From: Pseudomonas sp. GM74
Lineage (GTDB): Bacteria > Pseudomonadota > Gammaproteobacteria > Pseudomonadales > Pseudomonadaceae
Assembly: GCF_000282455.1 (NCBI RefSeq)
Contig: NZ_AKJG01000004.1
Span: 62,001-126,000, forward strand
Reading direction: 5' to 3'
DNA: 64,000 bases
The position numbers were made by a program, and so were the translations under genes. The notes beneath the pieces were generated by a model. The model searched no databases and was not told the origin of the DNA. It worked only from the letters and a program-made list of their open reading frames with translations. How positions within the stretch are numbered: the stretch's first letter is position 1; each line of letters opens with the position of its first letter. Shown here one piece after another: positions 29,774-38,524 of this stretch.

Positions 29774-30991
29774 TCAGGCCTTTTTGGTTCGCGGCAGGAA
29801 GATCGCCAACACCCCGAACAACGGCAGGAACGAACACAGGTAGTACACGTACTCGATGCCGTGCATGTCCGCCAGATGCCCGAGCAACGCCGCGCCAATC
29901 CCGCCGAAGCCGAACATCAAGCCGAAGAACACCCCGGCGATCATCCCGACATTACCTGGCACCAGTTCCTGGGCATACACGACGATCGCCGAGAACGCCG
30001 AGGCGAGGATGAAGCCGATGACTACGCTCAGGATGCTGGTCCAGAACAGGTCGACATGGGGTAGCAGCAATGTGAAGGGTGCAACGCCGAGGATCGAGAA
30101 CCAGATCACCGCCTTGCGCCCGATCTTGTCGCCGATCGGCCCGCCAAAGAACGTCCCCGCTGCGACCGCGCCGAGAAACAGGAACAGGTGCAACTGCGAA
30201 CTGGCCACCGACAGGTCGAACTTCTCGATCAGGTAGAAGGTGAAGTAGCTGGTGAGGCTCGACATGTAGAAATACTTGGAGAACACCAGCAACCCGAGTA
30301 CCACCAGCGCACTGGTGACTCGGCCCTTGGACAGGCCGTGAGTCGCCGCCTGGCCTTGCTTGAGCTTGAACAGGTTCAAGTGGTTGGCGTACCAGCGGCT
30401 GATCCGGTAGAGCACGAACAGCGCAAACACCGCGAACAGGCCGAACCAGGCCACGTGCCCCTGGCCGTAGGGAATGATGATCGCCGCCGCCAGCAACGGA
30501 CCGAACGCCGAGCCTGCGTTACCGCCGACCTGGAAGGTCGATTGCGCCAGCCCGAAGCGCCCGCCCGAAGCCAGGCGCGCCACGCGGGACGCCTCCGGGT
30601 GGAAGGTCGACGAACCGATGCCGATCAGCCCCGCCGCCAGCAGAATCAAAGGAAAGCTGCCGACCATCGACATCATCAGAATGCCGACCAGGGTGCAGAC
30701 TGTCCCCGCTGGCAACAACCACGGCTTGGGATGGCAGTCGGTGTAGTAACCGACCCACGGCTGCAGCAGCGAGGCCGTCAACTGGAACGTCAGGGTGATC
30801 AGGCCGACCTGAGTAAAGGTCAGGCCATAGTTGGCCTTGAGCATCGGATAGATCGACGGCAGCACCGACTGGATCAGGTCGTTGATCAAGTGTGCCAGCG
30901 CCACCGCGCCGATGATGCGCATCACCAGGGGACTGCTTTGGGGCGTAGCGGACGCCGGCACTGAGCCGGTCTGGGCGTTGCTGATAGCCAT
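29774..30991 (-). CDS. fsr: MFS efflux pump, fosmidomycin-resistance (Fsr) family
   Basis: A 405-residue, 12-helix major facilitator. Family-like segments are ALAHLINDLIQSVLPSIYPM near residues 33-52, and the MFS-type cytoplasmic loop GPIGDKIGRKAVIW near 270. Fsr proteins extrude fosmidomycin and related compounds; that drug is inferred here from family resemblance. The start at MAISNAQTG was chosen over a longer frame because it leaves only a short N-terminal tail before the first helix. Confidence 0.84.
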   Translation of the reverse strand: MAISNAQTGSVPASATPQSSPLVMRIIGAVALAHLINDLIQSVLPSIYPMLKANYGLTFTQVGLITLTFQLTASLLQPWVGYYTDCHPKPWLLPAGTVCTLVGILMMSMVGSFPLILLAAGLIGIGSSTFHPEASRVARLASGGRFGLAQSTFQVGGNAGSAFGPLLAAAIIIPYGQGHVAWFGLFAVFALFVLYRISRWYANHLNLFKLKQGQAATHGLSKGRVTSALVVLGLLVFSKYFYMSSLTSYFTFYLIEKFDLSVASSQLHLFLFLGAVAAGTFFGGPIGDKIGRKAVIWFSILGVAPFTLLLPHVDLFWTSILSVVIGFILASAFSAIVVYAQELVPGNVGMIAGVFFGLMFGFGGIGAALLGHLADMHGIEYVYYLCSFLPLFGVLAIFLPRTKKA

Positions 30992-31185
30992 GGGAGTTTC
31001 CAAACCACAGGAGGTACAAACGTGCAGGTACGTCAATGTGCCATTTTTCAGTGCGACAACGCCATCCCCTTAGCCTGCTAACGACTTCGATTTTCAACGC
31101 CACAACCTTGATGGCGCAAAGCCATGGTCTGAATCTTGCCTTCCTTGTCGGCTTGAACGCGGCTTCCTTACAAAGGAGACCGACA

Positions 31186-31251
31186 ATGGGAAGTTTCGCT
31201 ACAGAGTCGGCCTACAGAGCGGACAAGGGTGAACTTTCGAGGCCTTTTTAG
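31186..31251 (+). other. Possible 21-codon ORF in the 332-bp gap upstream of the chemoreceptor
   Basis: This gap (30992-31323) holds no large gene. Within it an ATG at 31186 is preceded by AAGGAG at an ideal seven-base spacing and opens a 21-residue frame (begins MGSFATESAY, ends SRPF) closed by TAG at 31249. It ends 72 bases before the chemoreceptor ATG. It might be a leader peptide or simply a fortuitous ribosome-binding site. No clear sigma-28 promoter is visible in the gap. Confidence 0.3.
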
Positions 31252-31323
31252 AGGGCACGAGTCGGGGAGCGACAACCTCCGACGCACGCCAATAGTGCGT
31301 GGTGTCCAGAGGAGTCTTGGGGC

Positions 31324-33381
31324 ATGCAGGCTTTTTTATCACCGGGGATCGGGCTGCTGGGGCGTTTTGGCTTCGCACGCAAATTCCAGCTGTTGTTTCT
31401 GCTGTTTATCCTGCCGCTGGCCGGCAGCCTGTGGATGATCGGCCAGGACTATCGCGACAAACTCAGCCTGATCTCCGGCGAACGCGCCGGGGTGCGGCAA
31501 CTGCTTGCGCTCGATGCGCTGGATGACCTGCTCGCCGCCCAGCGTGATCGCGCTGCCCGATGGCGCGCCACGGAAACCAATCGCCAGCCAACGCCGGCCA
31601 CCCTCGCCGCGATGGCCGCCTTCGATGCGGTTCAGCCCGCCGTCAGCCAGGCCACTACCGAGTTGGGCCAGGCCCTGCAAAAAGAAAGTGCAGAAGCTGA
31701 GACGCTGACCCGTTACCAGGCCCTGCAAACCGCCCTCGACGGCCTCGACTCAAAAAGCCTGAGCAGCGTTGGCTGGTGGCCGGATGGCTACGATCGCTTC
31801 ACCAACGCCCTGAGCGCCCTGCAGGCCTTGCGCGAGCAGATCGCCATGGACAACCGCCTCACGCTGGCGCCGTGGCTGGAAACCTATTTGCTGACGCAGA
31901 TTTCCACCCAGCATGCGCCGGACCTGATCGAGCGGGTCGGTCGCCTGGCGGCGGTGGGGCAAGCCTCGGTAGTGTCCGGGCAGTTCACCCTGCAAAGCCG
32001 CTTGCAACTACGCGACCTGCGCAGCCGCATCGGTGATGCGCGAGAGCAGCTTGTGAAAACGGCTGGCCTGCTCGAAGCACGCCTGCCCAGCGCCCTGCAA
32101 ACCTGGGCCGGGCAATACCATGACAGCCTCAAGCGCCTCGATGCAGGCCTGAAGGTGCTGGATGACGGCGTGTTCGGCGGCAGCATCAACCTCAAGCCGG
32201 AGGACTTCGAACGCAGTCTCGATGCCCTGCTCTCCGACCTCGCCTCGTTGCGCCAGCAGTCGCTGGTGTCGCTGGATCAACGCCTGGATTACTACCACGG
32301 CTCGGCGATCCGCCAGTTCATTGTGGTGGCCGCCGTGTTCGGCTGCCTGCTGTTGGCCGCGCTGTATCTGTTCATCTGTTTGCAGGCCTCGATCCGCCGC
32401 AGCGCCAGCGGCATCACGGTGCTGGCCGAGGCCCTGCGCGATGGCAATCTGAGCCTGCAAGTGCAGGTTCAAGGCCGGGACGAACTGGCGGTCATCAGCA
32501 CCGCGCTGAACGTCGCCGTGGTGCAACTGCGCACCAGCCTGCAAGGGGTGGATCACGAAACCCTGCAACTGAGCAACGCGGTGCAAACCCTCAACCATCA
32601 TTCCAGCGATGCCCTGGGCGAAGTCGAAGCCCAGCAGTTGCAGATCAGCCAGATTGCCGCGGCGGCAACGCAACTGGCAGCCACCTCACAAGGGGTGGCC
32701 CACAGTTGCGAACAGGCGTCCGGCAGCGCCCAGCACACCCGGCGCATTGCCGCCGACAGCAGCCGCGACAGCCAGCGCACCACCGCGAGCATCCAGCAAC
32801 TCAATCAACGCCTGAACGAGACCGCTGCGGCGCTGGGCCGGGTCAGCGAGCAAGGACAGCAGATTCAACTGGTGGTCGACACCATTCGCGGCGTCGCCGA
32901 GCAGACCAACCTGCTGGCACTCAACGCCGCCATCGAGGCGGCACGGGCGGGCGAACAAGGGCGTGGCTTTGCAGTAGTGGCCGATGAAGTACGCAGCCTG
33001 TCGCAGCGCACTCAATCGTCGACCGCGCAGATTGCCGGCACGGTCGATAGCCTGCGTCACACCGTGAATGAGGCCGTCAACCTGATGGAAGCTGCGTGCA
33101 CTCAGGCAGAGAGTGATGCACAAGCGGTCACCGGCCTTGGTGAACGACTCGGGGAAATCGCCAGTGCGGTGCAGAGCGTCACCGATACCCTGGCGCACAT
33201 CGCCACGGCGGTGGAAGAACAGGCCAGTACCGCCGACGAGGTCAGCGGTAATATCCAGCAGGTCGATCAGGCAGCACTACGTTTGCTCGAAGGTGCCCGC
33301 GCGGTGAACCAGGCAGCAGACACCCTGAGCCACGGCAGCAAGGCCCTCAGCGACAACACCGGGCGCTTCCGCTTGAGTTGA
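31324..33381 (+). CDS. Methyl-accepting chemotaxis protein
   Basis: A transmembrane chemoreceptor of 685 residues. Helix 1 is at about residues 22-39 (FQLLFLLFILPLAGSLWMI), followed by a periplasmic region of about 290 residues, helix 2 at about 335-355 (FIVVAAVFGCLLLAALYLFI), a HAMP-like segment, and the signalling domain with the tip [20 protein letters not shown] near 530. The periplasmic part is all-helical and rich in Leu, Gln and Arg (possibly a helical-bimodular or NIT-like sensor). Ligand unknown. Confidence 0.92.
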   Translation: MQAFLSPGIGLLGRFGFARKFQLLFLLFILPLAGSLWMIGQDYRDKLSLISGERAGVRQLLALDALDDLLAAQRDRAARWRATETNRQPTPATLAAMAAFDAVQPAVSQATTELGQALQKESAEAETLTRYQALQTALDGLDSKSLSSVGWWPDGYDRFTNALSALQALREQIAMDNRLTLAPWLETYLLTQISTQHAPDLIERVGRLAAVGQASVVSGQFTLQSRLQLRDLRSRIGDAREQLVKTAGLLEARLPSALQTWAGQYHDSLKRLDAGLKVLDDGVFGGSINLKPEDFERSLDALLSDLASLRQQSLVSLDQRLDYYHGSAIRQFIVVAAVFGCLLLAALYLFICLQASIRRSASGITVLAEALRDGNLSLQVQVQGRDELAVISTALNVAVVQLRTSLQGVDHETLQLSNAVQTLNHHSSDALGEVEAQQLQISQIAAAATQLAATSQGVAHSCEQASGSAQHTRRIAADSSRDSQRTTASIQQLNQRLNETAAALGRVSEQGQQIQLVVDTIRGVAEQTNLLALNAAIEAARAGEQGRGFAVVADEVRSLSQRTQSSTAQIAGTVDSLRHTVNEAVNLMEAACTQAESDAQAVTGLGERLGEIASAVQSVTDTLAHIATAVEEQASTADEVSGNIQQVDQAALRLLEGARAVNQAADTLSHGSKALSDNTGRFRLS

Positions 33382-33396
33382 GTCCGCCAGGACTTC

Positions 33397-34302
33397 TCAG
33401 GCGCGGATCACCGCTTCCGGGAAGTCCTGCTCCAGCTCGCTCTTGAGCCAGTCGATAAACCACGCCACGTCCGCCGAGAGCTCGGCGGACGGCGTCAGCA
33501 CCCGATAACTCTCCAGCTTCACTTGCGCGTCCACCACCCGCACCAGCTTGCCGCTTTGGAGTTCTTCGCGCACCAGCACTTCGTTGGCCAGCGCGATGCC
33601 CTGCCCGCTCTCGGCCACCGACAATGCGTGGTCGTTGTTGACGTAGAGCATGTCCGAATTGAGGTGGATGTCGAGGTCGTTGGCGGCGAACCACAGGTTC
33701 CACCACTCGCCGTCATCGACGTGGATCAGGTTGTGCTTCACCAGGTCCGCGGGGCTGCCGATGGGCTCGACGCTGGCCAGATATTCGGGGGAGCAGATCG
33801 GAAACACCCGAGGACAAATCAGGCTGGTGCGGGAATGGGCATATTGGCCATCCAAGCCGTAGACGATGCCCAGGTCAGCGCTTTTGCCATCCACGTCGGT
33901 AAAGGTCGAATTGGGCTCGATGGCGAACTTCAAGCCCGGGCGTAGATGACGCATGGCCTCGATGCGCGGCATCAGCCAGCGCTTGGCGAACCCCGGCACC
34001 ACCATGATGCGCAGCCAGCGCTCGGCGTGTTTGGGCTGCGCCTCTTTGCCGGCCTCGATGATCAGCTGCAAGGCGGCGGTGATCTTGCGGTGGTACTTCT
34101 GCCCCGCCGCCGTCAGGTTGACCCCGCGAGAGGTGCGCTCGAACAGTTGGATGCCCAGCCAGTCTTCCAGCAACTTCACGTGACGGCCGATGGCCGGCTG
34201 GGTCACGTGCAGGGCCTTGGAGGCTTCGACATAGCTGCCCAACCGGGCCGCGGCATCAAAGGCACGCACCGCGTTGAGCGGCGGCAAACGGTGGTCAGGC
34301 AT
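33397..34302 (-). CDS. LysR-family regulator (GcvA-like)
   Basis: A 301-residue LTTR. The N-terminal winged helix has LPPLNAVRAFDAAARLGSYV and SKALHVTQPAIGRHVKLLE at about residues 6-55, followed by a periplasmic-binding-protein-like effector domain. The start is the ATG giving MPDHRLPPLNAV; the frame is open 100 codons further upstream but without coding character. It diverges from the polyamine-type ABC transporter and amidase genes and is their likely regulator. Confidence 0.9.
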   Translation of the reverse strand: MPDHRLPPLNAVRAFDAAARLGSYVEASKALHVTQPAIGRHVKLLEDWLGIQLFERTSRGVNLTAAGQKYHRKITAALQLIIEAGKEAQPKHAERWLRIMVVPGFAKRWLMPRIEAMRHLRPGLKFAIEPNSTFTDVDGKSADLGIVYGLDGQYAHSRTSLICPRVFPICSPEYLASVEPIGSPADLVKHNLIHVDDGEWWNLWFAANDLDIHLNSDMLYVNNDHALSVAESGQGIALANEVLVREELQSGKLVRVVDAQVKLESYRVLTPSAELSADVAWFIDWLKSELEQDFPEAVIRA

Positions 34303-34529
34303 GGTTTCCGGGCGCCTTCTGCTGTTAAATTTTTTAACAGCCCCTATGTTAAAATTGAAGTTTCGCCCCCGCAACCCCTCGCTGATAATCGATCCACAGC
34401 AGAACAAAAAACAGCTGGTTACAACACCCGAACGCAATCTCGATCCTGCCCAGAAAAATAATATCCATGGCCCGACGACACAGCTGGTTTCAGCAGGTGC
34501 GCAGGCGATGGGGGAATCGGAGGTAACGC

Positions 34530-35648
34530 ATGAATGCCCTGCATTCGCTGCAAACGCTGGCGGTGTCCATCCGCTCAGTGCGTAAAGTCTACGGTGATCC
34601 AAAGACTGGCCCGGTGGCGCTCAAAAGCATCGACCTGGACATTCGCGACAACGAGTTCTTCACCCTTCTCGGCCCATCGGGCTGCGGCAAAACCACGCTC
34701 CTGCGGATGATCGCCGGGTTCGAATTCCCTACCGAAGGCGAGATTCTGCTCTACGGCGAAAACATCGCCGATCGCCCGCCGTTCCAGCGTTCGGTCAACA
34801 CGGTGTTCCAGCATTACGCGCTGTTCCCGCACATGACCATCGCCGAGAACCTGGCCTTTGGTCTTGAGTCCCACCCGATGGGCAAAGTCCTGAACAAAAC
34901 GCAAATGGCCGAACGGGTGCGCGAGATGCTCGCCCTGGTGCAGATGGAGCGCTTCGCCAACCGCAAGCCGGCGCAACTGTCCGGCGGTCAGCAACAGCGC
35001 GTCGCCCTGGCTCGCGCATTGGCACCGCATCCCAAAGTCTTGCTGCTCGACGAACCGCTCTCGGCGCTGGACCTCAAGCTGCGCCAGGCCATGCGCGAAG
35101 AGCTGAAAACCATTCAGGCCCGCACCGGCATCACCTTCATCTTCGTCACCCATGACCAGGAAGAAGCCCTGACCATGTCCGACCGCATCGCCGTGTTGTC
35201 CGAAGGCGAAGTGCAGCAAGTCGGCCGTCCGGAAGACATCTACGAACGCCCGCGCAATCGCTTTGTCGCGGACTTCATCGGTGAAACCAACTTCATCGAA
35301 GGCACGGTCACACGAGTCGAAGACGGCCTGGCCTGGTTCGCCGGCCCGGCCGGTCATCCGCTGCCTGCACAGCCGTGCAGCGATGTGCGAGTCGGCGCCA
35401 ACGTCGCATTGTCCGTACGCCCCGAGCGTTTGCATCTGGTGCCGGGCAATACCGAATGTGCCTTGCCGTGCCGGATCGAAGCGCAGATCTACCTTGGCAC
35501 CGACCTGCAATACCAGGTCAGCCTTAGCGACGGTTCGCGCCTCACCGTGCGCACGCCTAACTGCGTCGACCAGAGCAAACGCTTCGCCGTCGGCAGCCAG
35601 GCCGGTCTGTTGTTCGACCGGGGTAGCGCCAGCGTCCTGCACGATTGA
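34530..35648 (+). CDS. ABC transporter ATPase, PotA-like
   Basis: A 372-residue ATPase of the spermidine/putrescine importer class. Walker A GPSGCGKTT is near residues 49-57, signature LSGGQQQR near 150-157, Walker B VLLLDEPLSALD near 170-181, H-loop THDQEEAL, and a C-terminal TOBE domain from about 280. GGAGG precedes the ATG. First gene of a four-gene transporter operon followed by an amidase. Confidence 0.92.
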   Translation: MNALHSLQTLAVSIRSVRKVYGDPKTGPVALKSIDLDIRDNEFFTLLGPSGCGKTTLLRMIAGFEFPTEGEILLYGENIADRPPFQRSVNTVFQHYALFPHMTIAENLAFGLESHPMGKVLNKTQMAERVREMLALVQMERFANRKPAQLSGGQQQRVALARALAPHPKVLLLDEPLSALDLKLRQAMREELKTIQARTGITFIFVTHDQEEALTMSDRIAVLSEGEVQQVGRPEDIYERPRNRFVADFIGETNFIEGTVTRVEDGLAWFAGPAGHPLPAQPCSDVRVGANVALSVRPERLHLVPGNTECALPCRIEAQIYLGTDLQYQVSLSDGSRLTVRTPNCVDQSKRFAVGSQAGLLFDRGSASVLHD

Positions 35649-35663
35649 GCACGAGGAATTGCC

Positions 35664-36584
35664 ATGCACGCTTTACCGATTGCCAACACACTGGAACGTC
35701 GGCGGGCCTTCCAGAGTTTTCTCGGTGTCAGCCCGGCGCTGATTGCCATCGGCCTGTTTCTGATCGTGCCGATCCTGATCGTCATCGGTTACTCCTTGAT
35801 GGAGGCCAACCCCTACGGCGGGGTGAACAAAGTGTTCAGCAGCGACGCCTACACCTCGCTGTTGTTCGAGCGGCAACTGGACGACAGCCTGGCCTTCGCC
35901 GACTCCTATCTGATCATCGCCTTGCGCTCCATCGGCATCGCCGGGCTGACCACGCTCATCACCCTGTTGATCGGTTTTCCGGTGGCTGTGTGGCTGGCCA
36001 TGCAACCGGCCCATCGCCGTGGCTTGCTGATCTTCCTGATCACCGTGCCGTTCTGGGCCAACCTGCTGATTCGCACCTACGCCTGGATTCTGCTGCTGCG
36101 TAACACCGGGGTGATCAATAACAGCCTGATGGGCCTCGGGGTCATCGACCAGCCGTTGCAACTGCTCTACACCGACGGCGCGGTGCTGCTGGGGCTGGTT
36201 TACACCTACGCGCCCTTTGTCGTGCTGCCGATCTACGCCACCCTGGAAAAAATGGACATCCGCCTGCTGGAAGCCGCTCAGGACCTCTACGCCGGCCGTG
36301 TGCGCACCCTGCGCAAAGTGGTGTTGCCGATCGCCAAACCGGGAATTCTCGCCGGCGCCATCCTCACGTTCGTGCCTTGCCTGGGCGCGATGATCGCCCC
36401 GGAACTGCTCGGTGGCGGCACGCGAATGATGCTCGGCAACCTGATCTTCCGGCAGTTCAGCGATGCGCGTAACTGGCCATTCGGCGCAGCGCTGTCGCTG
36501 GTGTTGATGGCGGCAGTGATGTTGGTACTGACGGTCTATGCCCTGCGTGCCGAACGCCAGCGCATCGCCAAAGGAGGTGCGTGA
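35664..36584 (+). CDS. ABC transporter permease, PotB-like
   Basis: An inner-membrane permease of 306 residues with about six helices. The cytoplasmic EAA loop EAAQDLYAGRVRTLRKVVLP is near residues 210-229. It follows the ATPase by 15 bases and overlaps the next permease. Confidence 0.92.
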   Translation: MHALPIANTLERRRAFQSFLGVSPALIAIGLFLIVPILIVIGYSLMEANPYGGVNKVFSSDAYTSLLFERQLDDSLAFADSYLIIALRSIGIAGLTTLITLLIGFPVAVWLAMQPAHRRGLLIFLITVPFWANLLIRTYAWILLLRNTGVINNSLMGLGVIDQPLQLLYTDGAVLLGLVYTYAPFVVLPIYATLEKMDIRLLEAAQDLYAGRVRTLRKVVLPIAKPGILAGAILTFVPCLGAMIAPELLGGGTRMMLGNLIFRQFSDARNWPFGAALSLVLMAAVMLVLTVYALRAERQRIAKGGA

Positions 36585-37390
36585 TGATCGGCCTGTTCAA
36601 ACGCAATACGCTGGGTGTGCAGGACTTCCCCGGCTTCGGCGGCTTCAGCTTCCTGTTCTACCTGTACCTCTACGCACCGATCGTGGTGCTGGTGGTGTTT
36701 TCGTTCAACGCCAATCAGTCGGCCACGGTGTGGACCGGCTTCAGCCTCGACTGGTACCGCGCGGCCTTCGCCAACCAGGCTCTGCGCCAGGCGGCCGGCA
36801 ACAGCCTGTTGATCGCGGTCTGCGCCAGCATGGTCGCCACGGCCATCGCCACCCTCGCCGCCCTTGGCACTTCGCGGGGTGCGAAATTCAAGGGCCTGCA
36901 ATTGTCCATGGGCGCGATCATGTTGCCCCTGGTGCTGCCGGAAATCGTGGTCGGCGTCGCCACCCTCGCGCTGTTCTCCACCATCGGTCTGTCCCTGGGC
37001 TACGGCAACCTGATCATCGCGCACACGGTGTTCTGTATCCCGTTCGCCTTTCTGCCGATACGGGCACGCCTGAACGACATGGACCTGTCCCTGGAACAAG
37101 CCTCGGCGGACCTCTATGCCGGCCCGTGGCGGACCTTGCGCAAGGTCACCCTGCCGCTGCTGATGCCGGGAATTTTCTCCGGGCTGATGCTGGCCTTCAT
37201 CGTGTCGCTGGATAACTTCGTGATCTCGATGATGGTCTCCCAGGCCGGCACCACCACCTTGCCGATCTTCATTTTCGGCCTGTTGCGCATGGGCGTGACA
37301 CCGGACGTCAACGCCGTCTCGACCCTGATCCTGGGCGTCTCGGTGCTGTTCGTCACACTCTCTTATCTGCTGGGCAAAAAGAAATCCTGA
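36584..37390 (+). CDS. ABC transporter permease, PotC-like
   Basis: An inner-membrane permease of 268 residues with six helices. The EAA loop is EQASADLYAGPWRTLRKVTLP near residues 170-190. The ATG at 36584 overlaps the TGA of the preceding permease, with GGAGG seven bases upstream; a GTG one codon earlier is possible. Pairs with the PotB-like subunit. Confidence 0.92.
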   Translation: MIGLFKRNTLGVQDFPGFGGFSFLFYLYLYAPIVVLVVFSFNANQSATVWTGFSLDWYRAAFANQALRQAAGNSLLIAVCASMVATAIATLAALGTSRGAKFKGLQLSMGAIMLPLVLPEIVVGVATLALFSTIGLSLGYGNLIIAHTVFCIPFAFLPIRARLNDMDLSLEQASADLYAGPWRTLRKVTLPLLMPGIFSGLMLAFIVSLDNFVISMMVSQAGTTTLPIFIFGLLRMGVTPDVNAVSTLILGVSVLFVTLSYLLGKKKS

Positions 37391-37417
37391 ACCTTCTACG
37401 TACTGTAGGGAAATAGC

Positions 37418-38464
37418 ATGAGCAAGTTGATTGCAAGCATTGGCACTTCGTTGTTCCTGACTTTACCGCTGACCATGGTCGGCAGCGTTCAGGCCGCGGA
37501 AAAACTCAACGTGGTGAGCTGGAGCGGTTACTTTTCGCCGGAAATTCTCGCCAAATTCCAGAAGCAGACCGGCATCGAAGTCACCGTCGACTCCTACGAT
37601 TCCAACGAAACCCTGCTGGCCAAATTGAAACAAGGCGGTGCCGGCTACGACGTGGCGATCCCCTCGCACCAGTTCATTCCGATCCTGATCAAGGAAAAAC
37701 TGCTGGAGCGCTTTGACCCGGTCAACGAGCCCTACTACGCCGGCGTCGTCGACAATCTGAAAAAACCCACCTGGGATCCGGAAGGCGCGTACTCCGTGCC
37801 GTTCATCTGGGGCACCACCAGCGTGGTGCTAGACACCGGGCGCTACAAAGGCCCTGCCGACAGCTACAAGGTGCTTTACGAGCCACCGGCCGAGCTGCAA
37901 GGGCGGATCAACATGTTCGACTCGGTCAGCGACGTTGTGGACATGGCCAGCCTGTACCTGAACATTCCGCTGTGCAGCGAAGACCCGAAGCAGATGCAAC
38001 AGGTCCTGACCCTGCTCAAGGCGCAGAAACCCTTCGTCAAGACTTACAGCTCCAAGGCCGGTTCGATCCGCGAAAACCTCGCCTCGGGTGAAATCGACAT
38101 GTCGACCTTCTGGGGCGGTTCGTCGATGCGCGCCCGGGAGATGAAACCGGACCTGAAGTACCTGTACCCGAAAGAAGGCGTACTGGCCTGGGTCGACAAC
38201 ATGGTCATCCCGACCGGCAGCAAGAACCCGGCGAACGCCAAGGCGTTCATCGCGTTCCTCAGTGAGCCTGAAAACGCGGCGATGACCCAGAACTTCCTCA
38301 AGCACCAGAGCCCGATCAAGGGTGTGGAGCCGTTCCTCGACGCGGGCCTGAAAGACGCACCGGAACTGCACATTCCCGAAGGCACCCAGGTGGTGTTCAG
38401 CAAGACCTGCGGCGAAGGCGCGATCCGCCTGGCCGACCGTCTCTGGACCAACCTGATGCGTTGA
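37418..38464 (+). CDS. Polyamine-type periplasmic solute-binding protein
   Basis: A 348-residue PotD/PotF-class binding protein with a signal peptide cleaved after about QAA (residue 27). The mature protein begins with LNVVSWSGYFSPEILAKFQKQTG, the usual start of this family. It presents ligand to the PotB/PotC-like permeases. The actual ligand is not given by sequence; the adjacent amidase suggests an amide or acylated amine. Confidence 0.92.
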   Translation: MSKLIASIGTSLFLTLPLTMVGSVQAAEKLNVVSWSGYFSPEILAKFQKQTGIEVTVDSYDSNETLLAKLKQGGAGYDVAIPSHQFIPILIKEKLLERFDPVNEPYYAGVVDNLKKPTWDPEGAYSVPFIWGTTSVVLDTGRYKGPADSYKVLYEPPAELQGRINMFDSVSDVVDMASLYLNIPLCSEDPKQMQQVLTLLKAQKPFVKTYSSKAGSIRENLASGEIDMSTFWGGSSMRAREMKPDLKYLYPKEGVLAWVDNMVIPTGSKNPANAKAFIAFLSEPENAAMTQNFLKHQSPIKGVEPFLDAGLKDAPELHIPEGTQVVFSKTCGEGAIRLADRLWTNLMR

Positions 38465-38470
38465 CCTCTA

Positions 38471-38499
38471 CCGCCCCGACGCAATGGCGGGGCGTTTTT
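38471..38499 (+). terminator. Hairpin with T-run between binding protein and amidase genes
   Basis: CGCCCC (38472-38477) pairs with GGGGCG (38489-38494) followed by five T. It may reduce read-through from the transporter genes into the amidase gene, whose ATG lies 26 bases downstream. Confidence 0.75.
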
Positions 38500-38524
38500 C
38501 CAGCCGTCTGAAAGGCCGCTTGCA

